A program made the position numbers and the translations under genes. Positions 1 to 10,612 of a stretch of DNA of 64,000 nucleotides are shown here, one piece after another. The number at the start of each line of letters is the position of its first letter. Positions within the stretch are counted from its first letter, which is position 1. The notes below the pieces were generated by a model. That model saw only the letters and a program-made list of their open reading frames with translations, did no database searches and was not told the DNA's origin. Origin of the DNA: Dactylonectria macrodidyma (taxonomy: Eukaryota > Ascomycota > Sordariomycetes > Hypocreales > Nectriaceae); assembly GCA_020744425.1 (NCBI GenBank), contig JAGMUV010000008.1, positions 2,108,001-2,172,000 of the forward strand. The letters run 5' to 3'.

Positions 1-322
1 CCTCACGATTCTCGACACCGAGCTGCACCCTGAGCTGGCCCAGGAGGGCCTTGCTCGTGAAGTCATCAACCGGGTTCAGCGACTTCGAAAGAAGGCTTGT
101 CTGAAGCCGACGGACGATGTGAAGATGGAGTACCGCGTGGTGTCGGACCCTGAGAACTTGGGGCTTGAGGCGGCATTTACGTCGCAAAGTGCAGTCTTTG
201 AAAAGGCGTTACGTCGCCCACTGGAGAAGGCGGCTGAGGTGCCACAGCCAGAGTCCGTCATTGTAGAGGAAGAACAGGAGGTACAGCAAGCTGTTTTCCT
301 GCTGCGCCTATTGAAACTGTGA
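1..322 (+). CDS. ILS1: Isoleucyl-tRNA synthetase, cytoplasmic (3' end only)
   Basis: This is the last 106 codons of the enzyme that charges tRNA-Ile with isoleucine in the cytosol. The frame is open from base 2 and ends at the TGA at 320-322. The segment GLAREVINRVQRLRKKA, about 20 residues in, is the family's well-conserved motif just before the anticodon-binding tail. The acidic, less conserved end (EEEQEVQQ) is typical of the eukaryotic C-terminal extension. The start, the HIGH and KMSKS motifs and the editing domain lie outside the window. The gene converges on the small twin-Cx9C gene; the two stop codons are about 155 bp apart. Identification rests on this short tail only but the match is specific. 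Confidence 0.85.
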   Translation, partial: LTILDTELHPELAQEGLAREVINRVQRLRKKACLKPTDDVKMEYRVVSDPENLGLEAAFTSQSAVFEKALRRPLEKAAEVPQPESVIVEEEQEVQQAVFLLRLLKL

Positions 323-476
323 TTGCTAGGTCTAGAAAAATAGAAATGATGTTCGGAAGATGATTAAAATGTGAAACGATCTCTTTTGGTTCCAGATATA
401 CCTATATATGTACTCTGATTTCTATTTTCTTGAGGCTTTCTATGCAGGAATATTAAGTTAGGACACCTAAAACGGA

Positions 477-765
477 TCAAGCATTGGGAGGAGTGGCGAG
501 GCAACAAACCAAATAACAGTCTTTGAGCTTCATGAACTCATTGACGCACTTGTCTTTGTGGACTGCATTGTAGTCGGCCACAATACACTTGCCGTAAACC
601 GCGGCCTGTGCGGGTTGTGGGTGTTAGTTAGAAGTACCTATGTTGAGTTTGGCTGCTAGGATGACACTCCTAAGGTGAGGTGAGGCCGTGATGACTGACC
701 TCGGCCGAGCATTGGGACACTGCCTTGGCGAACTTTTGGATCGGACGCGTTTTGAAATTGGTCAT
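477..765 (-). CDS. Twin Cx9C mitochondrial protein, NDUFAF8-like (64 aa, 2 exons)
   Basis: Exons are complement(700..765) and complement(477..605). The 94-bp intron has GTCAGT at its donor, CACAG at its acceptor and a CTAAC branch site. Translation gives 64 residues with two exact Cx9C pairs: C19-C29 (CSAEAAVYGKC) and C42-C52 (CVNEFMKLKDC). This is a coiled-coil-helix-coiled-coil-helix fold, normally oxidised in the mitochondrial intermembrane space by the Mia40 relay. The context around the cysteines (CSAEA..YGKC and KDKCVNEFMKLKDC) resembles NDUFAF8/C17orf89, a complex I assembly factor; Cox- and Cmc-type Cx9C proteins are alternatives. The first pair is split by the intron, so no single ORF shows the motif. 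It shares an upstream region with SFI1. The fold is well supported; the NDUFAF8 assignment is moderate. Confidence 0.72.
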
Positions 766-1375
766 GACGACTTGGGTTGTGGTGGGAAAGTAATCGGGGA
801 GATGAACAAACAGCAAAAGAGGATTCTGATGATCAGTCGTCAAGTTGCGTTCTCGAGCGGAACGGCCATACAGTGTGGATAGCCGCAGAACCCACACGGC
901 CCTAAACTCATGCCCGCCCAAGCCTACCTAGGTACCTAGTGTGTGGGGCCGTCGAGGTACGTACCCGCTCCCGAGTCGTTGGAAGCAGAATCGAACCAGC
1001 CACCCACTTTACGCGCGAAACTTACCTTGGACGCGATCGCGAAGCTTGGTGTTTTGTTAGGCCTGGCCCTTGTTTTTGCGCTTTGTTACGTTTTGCTCCC
1101 ACATACATCCCCCTTGGGTGCACCACTTGCTTGTCGCTGCGCTGCGCTCGCATACTTCGCATACGATCCGTTCTCGCAGCTTCCTCTTGCTCCCGCCCGT
1201 TTACTCGAACCGACCTGCTCGATACCCTGCGCGCCGTTTTATCGTCGTCCCTGAAGCTGTCGCAACCGCCTTGCTCAGCTCCCGAGACGGCAACCCGCTC
1301 CAGCGACTGCGCAACTCCCTCTCTCGATTATGGATCAATGACGGAACTGGGCAACCTGCCGACCGTACGCCGCTG
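766..1375. promoter_or_regulatory. Shared upstream region of the Cx9C gene and SFI1
   Basis: This 610-bp stretch separates two divergently transcribed genes. It holds a palindromic run of ACCTAGGTACCTAG at 925-938 and a pyrimidine-rich part from about 1090 to 1250 that looks like the SFI1 5' leader. Open frames cross it, but they use non-ATG starts and low-complexity residues, so I do not call a gene. Confidence 0.5.
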
Positions 1376-4300
1376 ATGTCCTTCGACCGATTGCCTTCAG
1401 ATGCGGACCATCTCGTGGCACACATGCAACCGCAGGTCCATCGATCTTCGTCGCCGCCCAACGATGATGACCACTCCAGCAATGCTAGCCGGGCTCCCTC
1501 AAGCCAAGACCCCTACTACTCCAATGACGGTCCGTCTCTTCACCAATCCGACTATACCCATTTACTAACCAACGTAGACATTGCCACCCTGCATGCAGTT
1601 GTCGCTGCCGCCCAGCAATTACTCGATTCATCTGCAGAGCCAAAGCCCTTGCCCGCTGCCGCCCTCTTCAAGGCATACGACGTTGTACTCCCTGATTATG
1701 GTGTAGATCCCGACACCGATCACCACCTCTCTGCGTTTGTGTTCAGAATAGGTGGCGAGAGAGGCGATGGCAACCTCGTCGACAAGTTCCAGGCGATCCT
1801 CAGCCGGATGGGGATTGTGCTCGAATTCGGCGACAACACCACTGGATCATCTCGGCACTCTCCAGAGACATCGCCGGGTTTCGATTCCTCTAGCCCACGA
1901 GCAGATGGTCGCGAAGGACAAGAAGCCGACCAAACGACTGGCGAGATCCACGTCCCAAAATCACCCATCCTCGCAACCACGACCTCCCCTCGAAATGCAC
2001 CTCCCGAGGAAGAAAAATCTTCTCACTCAATCTCCGATGAGAATGAGGCTGCTCGGAGGGCTGCCCTGTCTGCTGTCATGGGACGGTGGCGTTCTTTGGC
2101 CTTCAGACAAAGAGATCGGCAAGCCCAGAATGATGCAACCAACAAACCCACCGTCAACAAAGGGCCCACCTCCAGCGGTATGGGAAGACCGTTGAGTCAG
2201 GGCGATCTGTATCTAGAGCATCGCGGCGTGCCGACTTCTGGTGCTCCAGAGGAGGAATCCGAGTCTCAATTACCAGTCAAGCAATCAATGAACAGCCAGA
2301 ACTTGCATCAAGATTCCCTACGTTCTCTGCTGGATCCTCCACCCCCATCCGGTCGTAGCCTTGGAGGCTTGCCGACTGATCAACTTCAAGAAAACGAGCA
2401 TGTCGAATGGCCGCTACAACCTGTGGAGAGAACGCCCCAGGTTGAGCAACAGCCCTCAGTCGAGCAAAACGAAGAGAAAGGAATGCAAGGAGCCTTTTTG
2501 CCTCCGATTCAACGTGAACAGGAACCTGCCCCTTTAAGAATGGTGTCCAAGACAAATGTTGTGGAGGAAACGGAAGAACAGGACCTGTCACAACCACCTA
2601 CAGCTGTCAAGCAACCGAGAGCCAGCCCCTCACAACACACCCCCACCAAAACTCGGAGAGAAGCCAACACGGCTGAGCTAGAAGCGAGACATGAAAAGCG
2701 TCTCAAGCATGCGAGTCGCGCTCGCGAGCTCTATCTTGCAAGTAAAGTCTTCAACCATTGGGCTGACCGTACTGCTCGTCGACTTGAGCGAGATGCAGTC
2801 GCAAGACGACACATGATTCGATTCCGTTGCTTCCGAACTTGGAGCCAAGCACCAGCTTACCGGGAACCTACGGCTGACCACATGAAAAGCGTTGTGACTG
2901 TCAAGAAGTGGACTCGCATTGCAACGCAAAACGAAAACCTCGAAGCGATCGCCAAGAGGGCTGCTGAAACTTATTGCCTGAAGAAAATGCACCAAGTCCT
3001 AGCCCAGTGGTCATGTCATCGACTTCAGCATGTCGGTCGTGGCATAACAGCCTCACGAAGCAGGTCGAAAGCGGTTTCGAACTGGATGGCCCAGGCCTCC
3101 GCAAGTCTTGCACTTTCTGAGGATATCAGGACTCAAACGAGACATCGAGATGAACTGCATGCCTTAGATAGGTGGCAGAACCATACTCATGATGACATTA
3201 TGCGAACCAGGGCCTCTAGGCGCATTGGGGCCATTCAGCAATCTTTTACACATCTACGAGATTGGTGGGATCAAACGGAGATTCGGCGTCGCGCTGCAGC
3301 ATATCGTCAACACCTATTGGTGAAGAAAGCGTGTTTCGCCTTCGATCAGTGGAATTTGCAGGCAAGATCTCAGGCATTCATTTGGCGGCGTGAATATGTC
3401 TCCGTCACACGTGTGTTTGATGCATGGTGTCAAAGTGTCGATCAAAGAGAAGAGACACGGCGCAAGGCCCAGAACTACTATGAAAATCGAACCAAGTCCG
3501 AACTTGTACGACGTTTGCGCCATGTACGCGCGGAATCATCACAATTGTCGCACTTAGAGAATCGAGCTAGTTATTACATCAGGGGAACCCGATTGATGGG
3601 TGTTTTAGCCAAGGTGGCACAGCAACGTCGTGTTCAGGATAAGGAGCATGTTAAGCGATATCTGATGGCAAGATATACCGAAATGTCGTCTGCGAGAAAG
3701 AAACGAAATTTCTTCGCTGCGCTTGATAAGTGGAGGGCGTTCACTCTTCGGGAAAAGGAGCAAACTCGACTTGCTTCTGAGCTCAGTTTCAGAAAGCAGT
3801 CCTCAAGACAGATTGCCGTCTTGCGGTTGTGGAGTGAAGAGGCGGAGAGGGATCGAATCCGCGCACGCGAAGCTCAAATACATCACGGCCAAGGCTGGTT
3901 AGAGGCCTGGAGGGGTTATGCTGGAGATTTGGAACAACGGGACATGGAAGCCTGGCAACTATGGGCAGTTGAAAGGCAACGTAATTGCTTGAAAGAGTGG
4001 TCGATCTCATCGCTACAACAAAGCGGACAAGCCCATACCGCCTTGGAAGTTCACAAAAAGCATAACCGAGAGAGACGGAACCGGTACTTGCAGTCGTGGA
4101 GACAACTTGGTAGTCGACCTAGATCGCACATTCCCGAGTTCGACACTCAGCGAAATTCAGCTACACAGGCTCCTGGAAGCTACAGAGGTAGTTGGATAGC
4201 GCTTTCGGGAAGGCGGTCTGTCGTCCGGCGAAACGATAAAGTCCAAGACTTCCCGACAAGCCCAGTCGAGACACCAACTCGGTGGACTGGGGAGCCTATT

Positions 4301-4927
4301 ATGATGTCGGGCATCCTGGCTGGAAGTACAATGGCGCCCGTGAGAGAGGCGAATGAAGATGACGGTGCATCCTCGACTACTGCCGATGATTTGGGATTGA
4401 CAACGTCCCCTTCAAAGCGACCTCAGGAGCGGAGAGCTAATCGGTTCTCGGCACTGTCTTCGACAACCCCAAGGGCGCCAGTGCCATTGCACCTCGACTT
4501 CCAGGGACGATCTAGCGAGCCGGACCCAATTGCAAAGAGCAACACGGATCAGTCAAGTCAGCCTAGGTCTAGTGGCATACCGCTGCGAGCGACCCCAAGC
4601 TTGTCACTGCAATCTGAGTTGGCGAGGCCAGATAATCTCGAACCTCAGTCATCTCTGTTACGCCCTTCCGTGCCGACAAAGCCCTTTGGATACCGACCGG
4701 CGAATGTGAGATCGATCGGGCCACAGCCACCCTCTCAACCATCTTCTCGAGGCGTGGCGAGCAAGTCTGTTGGTGGGAGACCATCAGGGCTGCGATATGG
4801 CGTCAGCCAATCATCACGACTCAGCCCACCGGCAAGTGTTGTACGATTCCAATCGCCCAAGTCATTTTCTGTCAGGAGCCAATTGTCAACCGTCGCGCCG
4901 ACACTTGAAGTGTCGAGAAATGGCTAG
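1376..4927 (+). CDS. SFI1: Sfi1-type spindle pole body half-bridge protein
   Basis: Single-exon gene, 1183 residues from the ATG at 1376. The frame is open upstream to about 1070 but has no ATG there, so 1376 is the first usable start. From about residue 450 to 910 there is an array of Sfi1 repeats, helices with a spaced aromatic-x2-Trp signature; I count roughly 15, for example ASKVFNHWADRT, KKACFAFDQWNLQAR, FAALDKWRAF and RYLQSWRQL. In yeast each repeat binds one Cdc31/centrin, and the rod forms the half-bridge needed for spindle pole body duplication. The N-terminal 400 residues are polar and disordered, and the C-terminal 270 are Ser/Pro/Arg-rich with SP/TP sites, matching the regulatory tail that is phosphorylated in yeast Sfi1. 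Length is in the usual fungal range. Confidence 0.88.
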   Translation: MSFDRLPSDADHLVAHMQPQVHRSSSPPNDDDHSSNASRAPSSQDPYYSNDGPSLHQSDYTHLLTNVDIATLHAVVAAAQQLLDSSAEPKPLPAAALFKAYDVVLPDYGVDPDTDHHLSAFVFRIGGERGDGNLVDKFQAILSRMGIVLEFGDNTTGSSRHSPETSPGFDSSSPRADGREGQEADQTTGEIHVPKSPILATTTSPRNAPPEEEKSSHSISDENEAARRAALSAVMGRWRSLAFRQRDRQAQNDATNKPTVNKGPTSSGMGRPLSQGDLYLEHRGVPTSGAPEEESESQLPVKQSMNSQNLHQDSLRSLLDPPPPSGRSLGGLPTDQLQENEHVEWPLQPVERTPQVEQQPSVEQNEEKGMQGAFLPPIQREQEPAPLRMVSKTNVVEETEEQDLSQPPTAVKQPRASPSQHTPTKTRREANTAELEARHEKRLKHASRARELYLASKVFNHWADRTARRLERDAVARRHMIRFRCFRTWSQAPAYREPTADHMKSVVTVKKWTRIATQNENLEAIAKRAAETYCLKKMHQVLAQWSCHRLQHVGRGITASRSRSKAVSNWMAQASASLALSEDIRTQTRHRDELHALDRWQNHTHDDIMRTRASRRIGAIQQSFTHLRDWWDQTEIRRRAAAYRQHLLVKKACFAFDQWNLQARSQAFIWRREYVSVTRVFDAWCQSVDQREETRRKAQNYYENRTKSELVRRLRHVRAESSQLSHLENRASYYIRGTRLMGVLAKVAQQRRVQDKEHVKRYLMARYTEMSSARKKRNFFAALDKWRAFTLREKEQTRLASELSFRKQSSRQIAVLRLWSEEAERDRIRAREAQIHHGQGWLEAWRGYAGDLEQRDMEAWQLWAVERQRNCLKEWSISSLQQSGQAHTALEVHKKHNRERRNRYLQSWRQLGSRPRSHIPEFDTQRNSATQAPGSYRGSWIALSGRRSVVRRNDKVQDFPTSPVETPTRWTGEPIMMSGILAGSTMAPVREANEDDGASSTTADDLGLTTSPSKRPQERRANRFSALSSTTPRAPVPLHLDFQGRSSEPDPIAKSNTDQSSQPRSSGIPLRATPSLSLQSELARPDNLEPQSSLLRPSVPTKPFGYRPANVRSIGPQPPSQPSSRGVASKSVGGRPSGLRYGVSQSSRLSPPASVVRFQSPKSFSVRSQLSTVAPTLEVSRNG

Positions 4928-5679
4928 CAACTTAATACTAATGCTGTGAATGGATGAGATGCGCAATATGAGGAGTCGTCTCTACTCATGGGCACGAAAA
5001 AAAGCAGGAGGGCGGTTCCGGTTGGAGGCTCTGAAGCTAGGCGGGATGGGAAGAGTTGGATGCACTTTTTGATGTTGGATGATGGGCTCACAATGGATAC
5101 CCTTACTATTTATATACACAGTACTGACTGCATGGCAAGGAGCTGGTGGCGTTTTTTTGGATTGGATTGGAGATGGGAAGCAATTCACGTTTTGATGGAA
5201 GAAGATGTGCATCATGGGTTGGCCTTTGTTTTTGCATCAAAAGGAAAAACCTTTGGAACCCTCAGAGAATTTGAGGCTCGTACATAATAAATGGAATCCT
5301 GCTGGGGTTGACGAGTTCCTGTCTTGATTTGTTCTGGTGCTGAATACTACGTAGGCCTGTTTGTTCCCTGAAAGATAGGGGAAGTATTGGTCCATCCCTT
5401 GAGCTGTGCATTTATTTGACTCTGCCTGGGAGGTCTTCAGGTAAGGTACCTACCTATACAGGTAGTAGTGGGGCGGGTCACGTCACGCAGTCACGCTACT
5501 GTGATCCCTGCGACGAGGTGCCCTTACTCTCGTTAGCTGCATGATGCCAGGCCTCCGATGACCTCAACCACAGCAAGCACAGCTCGACTAATCCAAATCA
5601 AATCGCGTCGCCCGCGACATCAGGCTGCCTGAATACACATCCGACCTTCTGGAGATGTGCGACCCGTGATTTAGGTAGT
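4928..5679. other. Intergenic: SFI1 3' region and RAV1 promoter
   Basis: Both neighbours run on the + strand. Small frames near 4988-5287 have no recognisable product and are more likely 3' UTR. A cluster of TACCTACC / GGTAGTAG motifs sits at 5441-5468. I see no RNA gene. Confidence 0.4.
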
Positions 5680-8600
5680 ATGAAAGCCGTCCTACCGGGC
5701 AAGCCGCAGTCGAGGCTCCAGGGTCTGGCCTCGGGCTACTGGGATACCCGACACATCAATGTAGGTGCCACCACGCCTTGCAGTAGACTCCGGCTAATAG
5801 CAATTCGTCTCACAGGCGTACATCACCGGAAGCGCCTTCGCAATCCTCGATGGATCCCACGGGGTCCTCCAGACAATCTACGATGACGATCCGCAACCCC
5901 TGGAGGCCATCGCCTTTGACGAAGCCTCGGGCAAGATAGCTACCTGTACCCTGACCCAAATTCGAGTCTACCGGCCGTTTGGATCTCGGGAAGATGCGCT
6001 GAAGGTGCTACCACCTCCCCGACCCTGATATAGCTTGACAGTGGATGTGAGTGCTCACAGCTTTGGTAGTGGGCTCTGGAATCGACCTTCGACACCCCCC
6101 ACTCGGATCCCGAATTGAGATGCACCCTATCCTGGGGCAGCTCCGAGGAGCTGCTCGTTGCCGCCAGCTCCCTCTCGCTGTACGATACGAAAGCCGAACC
6201 GAAACTGCTATGGGATAAGAAGCTCCCGAGCCCAGTCAAGTACGCCTCATTGTCCTACGACTCAGCATATATTGCCTCTGTTGGCCAGCACGATCGCCTG
6301 GTCAAGGTTTGGCGCCGACTCGCGTATGGTGCCGATGAAGTCCGGTTCGACCTGACATATCTCCGCCATCCGGCAGTCGTGACCTCGGTCCAGTGGCGAA
6401 AGCCATTCCACATCGAACAGACGGCCGACAATGTCCTGTATACCATTTGTCTCGACAGGTGCGTTCGCATCTGGACGCCAACCGAAAGCCCTGACGGGAA
6501 GCACTGGCGGCTCTGGGGTCAGGTTGATATCTGTGCGCCGTCTCGGGACTACCCAAACCCACAAGATATGCGCTGGGCTTTCATTCTAAATGGCCGGGAT
6601 TTTACGGCATCTGTGGAGAGGGCGGTCGAGGATCGCATGTCGGATGATTCGAGCACCGATGATGTCGCACTTGATCACCTAGTCGCTATCGCAAACAAGA
6701 ACCCAGAGATATGCATTGCACTTGATGGCCAAGGGATGATGTCGGCGTGGGCCTTGGAGAATGTGTCTGGCAACGTGGCAGGAACCCCGACCATTTTCAA
6801 TGTTGCACATATCGTATCCCCCCATTTCGAGCTCCTCGGCCGGTTCCTGGCATCCCAAGACACACCGCACACCGAAGTGCAGACTTACTGCGATAGGGTG
6901 AGTGGCAAGGTTCACATCTTACTGCATTCCTTCGACGGGAGGATAGGAGTCTTTACGGGAAGCGTTGCGGATCTCTTCGACCCGACAACCAACGACAAGC
7001 GTCTCTCCTTGCATACGACATGGTCCGGCCACTCAAGCTCCATTACCAAAATCAGCCGCAACTTCAGCGGGCGAGCCGTCGTTTCTCGAACCAGAGACGG
7101 CGAGAGCATCGTCTGGAAGCACGTGCTAAATGCACACAAGAATCGCGGCCTTGGCTTGACTCGCGCCAGCGTCATCCCCGAGAAGGGGCATATCCATCGT
7201 ATATGTGTTTTGAGGAAGGGCCGGTTCGTCGTATTCCTCTATCATGATACCGTCTCGCTTTGGGATTGTCGATCAGCGCAGGCTTCCTCTCTTGCCCAAT
7301 GCGGCTATGACGTTTTGGGGAAGCCTCTTTGTCTGATTCTCCTACCGCGCCGGCAAGTAAAGGACTATACCGTCGCACATATTGCTACTGTGACATCAGA
7401 GCGAAAGGGAATTGTCTGGGAAATTGATCTCCCTCGTTACCTCGATGACCCAAAGGCTACCGCCGGGGCCAACATGAAGGAGTTTTGTCGATTTGAGTTG
7501 GAAGATGCTGAAGGCTTGGCCTATGTCCTTCCGGTAGATCCTGCAGGCTCATCCCCCGTTGTCTCTGGGTTCTTGGATATCTTTGCACGTGATGTTGCCA
7601 TCTCATATACTCAAACTGGCCGAGTTGACTTTTGGACCGCGCGAGTTGACCCTGAACAAAACAAGGTTGGATGGCTATCAACGTGCTCTACAGAGACTGG
7701 ATTGTCCGAGCCTGCCCTGGTCAGCGGGAGTACGCTCAAGAAGGCTGCATTGGTGAACTCGACGAGATCGCAACTCACAATCTGGGATGGCGGCAGCTCT
7801 CGGCTTGAGTACGAAAATGACTTCAAGACACACGATATGATTCGAGACCTTGACTGGACATCAACACCCGATTCGCAATCCATTCTAGCCGTTGGATTCC
7901 AATATCGAGTTATTCTGCTGTCACAAATGCGGTTCGACTATCTTAACAAAGGTCCTGCCTGGGCACAGATCCGAGAGATTAGCATCCGAGAACTCACTCC
8001 TCACCCCATTGGTGACTCGACCTGGTTAGGCGATGGTCATTTGGTCATTGGAGCTGGCAACCAGATGTTTATTCAAGATCGGCAGGTTGGTGTTGCCGAA
8101 TCTCACAGGGCAGACCTTCGCCTTCCGCCTCGCAAGGACGGCGCTTGGGACATTTTTGAGGCAGTTCAACGATTCAACGGCCCTCTACCGGTATTCCATC
8201 CCCAGTTTCTCAGTCAATGTATCCTATCAGGGAAGACCACTCTTGTGAGACGGGCCCTGGTGGCGCTACACAAGATTTTGAAGTACCACATTGACGGCGA
8301 AACAATTGATGACTATCTGGGAATGGATGTCGGGGAGTTTTACAACCCCATGGTAAGTGGAGTATATTCTCGTATTCCTACCCATGCCCTTACTTACACT
8401 GCCCAACAGCAATCTCACACTCAGGTCACCGAAAAAGCCTCGGGCTCATACCTAAACGGTACAGATGGTGACGATGAAGATGACGATGTTTTCACTGAGC
8501 AAACGGCCGTTTCCATCAATGAGAAATTGACCAAGGTGGGAATTCCACAGTTATCTGGCCATGAACAGATCCAGCTCGCGGATATCATCGAGTGTGTGTC

Positions 8601-10012
8601 TTTGGTGGAACAACATCGTCGTTCCATGGACGAGAACGGCGCTCGATTCATGCTCTTTTTCCGTCAGCATGCCCTTCGCAAGGGTCGAACCAACGAAATG
8701 CATTTGTCATGGCGTGAAATTAACTGGGCATACCATTCAAACAGCCAAGACATTCTCGTGGATTTTGTGTCTCGACAGAACCACGGTTCCATGCTTTGGG
8801 AACATGCACGTGAAAGCGGCCTCTGCATGTGGCTCTCCGATGCGGCTGCCTTGGTAAGCACACCCTCGACGTGGTATGGTAGTTATTATGATCTGACAAC
8901 CTGCAGAAAACTCAATTCGAGCTGATTGCTCGGAATGAATACACCAAGAGCGAAGAGAAGAATCCTGTGGACTGCAGCTTATACTACCTTGCACTTCGTA
9001 AGAAGACAGTGCTTCAAGGTCTTTGGCGCATGGCAAACTGGAACAAGGAGCAAGGAGCAACGCAACGCCTTTTATCGAATAATTTTGAAGACCCCAAGTG
9101 GAGAACCACGGCTCTCAAAAATGCGTATGCATTGCTGAGCAAGCGACGATTCGGTATGCCACAGCCATGACCGACTAATGTTGGGTATCTGCTTACAATG
9201 AAAAGAATATGCTGCGGCATTCTTTCTCCTAGCTGACCACCTCCACGACGCAGTAGAGGTTTGCCTGAAGCAGATTAAAGACATGCAGCTGGCCATTGCT
9301 ATAGCGCGAGTTTATGAGGGAGACAACGGACCAGTCTTGCGGAGGCTTCTTCAAGATGAGGTGCTTCCGCTTGCAGCCCAAGAAGGGAACCGCTGGCTTG
9401 CATCTTGGGCATTCTGGATGCTGGGCCGCAAGGACATGGCGGTGCGAGCGCTAATCGTATGTGCCCTCAAGGAATTCAGCTTGATCTCTTTAACTAACCG
9501 CTTATCTAGATGCCCGTATACACTCTCCTTGAGACACCCTGCTCACCCGATATCAAATCACGCCTGTTTCTTACGGACGACCCGGCTCTGGTTGTCCTAT
9601 ACTCCCACCTGCGGCATCAGACGCTACAAACGCTAAGAGGCGCATCTAAAGTCACACCTAAGGTTGAGTGGGAGTTTGTCTTACATAGCGCCAAACTGTA
9701 TGATCGCATGGGATGTGATCTGCTGGGCCTTGACCTGGGTACGTATCAAAGCCTGGTTTTCACCGTCCCTCATATGCTAATATTTCTCTAGTGCGGAACT
9801 GGGAGTTCCAGCAGCCAGTGCTGGCCGGATTTGGTGGAGAGGTCAACCCGCTCAAACTGCTCCGGCGCCGCACATCGCTTGTTGTGGCTGATCTGCCCAC
9901 GAATTCTTTGCAGTTCGAAGCACACAGTATGGATAAGAAGGCACCCAAGCCACCGCCAACGACATTCCAAGAGCCAGATGCAAGCTCTCTGCTGGATAGC
10001 TTTGGCTTCTAG
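5680..10012 (+). CDS. RAV1: RAVE complex subunit 1 (Rav1 / DMXL family)
   Basis: Eight exons: 5680..5760, 5816..6004, 6070..8352, 8410..8853, 8907..9153, 9206..9456, 9510..9738 and 9792..10012; total 1314 residues, all phases consistent. Rav1 is the scaffold of RAVE, which with Rav2 and Skp1 reassembles V1 onto Vo of the vacuolar H+-ATPase. The N-terminal half carries WD40-like blades (for example YITGSAFAILDGSHGVLQ and SGHSSSITKISRNFSGR). The C-terminal half is the conserved Rav1p_C region, with LADHLHDAVEVCLKQIKDMQ, WASWAFWMLGRKD-like helices and a DSFGF end. An acidic loop (DGDDEDDDVF) lies near residue 800. Intron 3 (8353-8409) is 57 bp and stop-free. Intron 2 uses a weak donor (GTGCTA), the only one that joins the conserved ALK-WALEST boundary. 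Confidence 0.9.
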
Positions 10013-10612
10013 GTTATGGGTTTAAAGAATTACTGTGTAGAAATCTGGTAGATTGTTGATGTACTGGGTAACGCCTGACGCCGAAGCGTTCAATCCCCGG
10101 GTAGATGCCACTTAATTGTAATTTTCACCAGCGTTTGAGATTATCTTTAAGGGGGGGCGCATATTTGTATCATAGTTCATGCTGTATGTATCCGTTGGCA
10201 CAGCTTCTGCGGAATGGATATCGCATTGCTGGAGTTTAGGGTGCAATGTAATCATTCGCGGCCGATTTGACTGCTATAATGCAGCCCAATTTGTGGTGAT
10301 TTGAATCAGCGACATACCTACTCAATTAAGAGTATCGTTGCCACCTACGGTTCTTCCTACATTGGGTCGAATTCCTCTTCTAAAGCTGAGGCTGCATTGT
10401 AGGTAGGTAGTCTAACATGGACCTGGGTGGTGTATGTCATTAGTAATCACTATTTAGGTGGCCGGGCTTTCAGAGGTGGTGGCAAGGGGGCTTGCGCTTA
10501 GTCACTTACAACAACCAGCTCGCGTCCTTGGTGAACGACGGGGCCGACCATGTCCTAAACAATCCCATTGCAACAGCATCAGTCTTTTCCTCCGCCTCGA
10601 GATCTCGGCATC
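10013..10612. other. Intergenic: RAV1 3' region and OPT transporter promoter
   Basis: 600 bp between two + strand genes. It contains AGGTAGGTAG at 10401-10410 and a G-run at 10151-10157. A non-ATG frame extends the transporter upstream from 10568, but the first ATG with a good context (A at -3, G at +4) is at 10613. Nothing else is recognisable. Confidence 0.4.

Noticed and set aside
939..1376. Open frames of 100-145 codons before SFI1
   Set aside because: They use non-ATG starts, have low-complexity composition and overlap the probable SFI1 leader.
4988..5287. 99-codon + strand frame after SFI1
   Set aside because: It starts within the 3' region, has no recognisable sequence pattern, and a minus-strand frame of similar length overlaps it.
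10340..10400. Possible tRNA T-arm (GGTCGAATTCC)
   Set aside because: No matching acceptor, D or anticodon stems around it.
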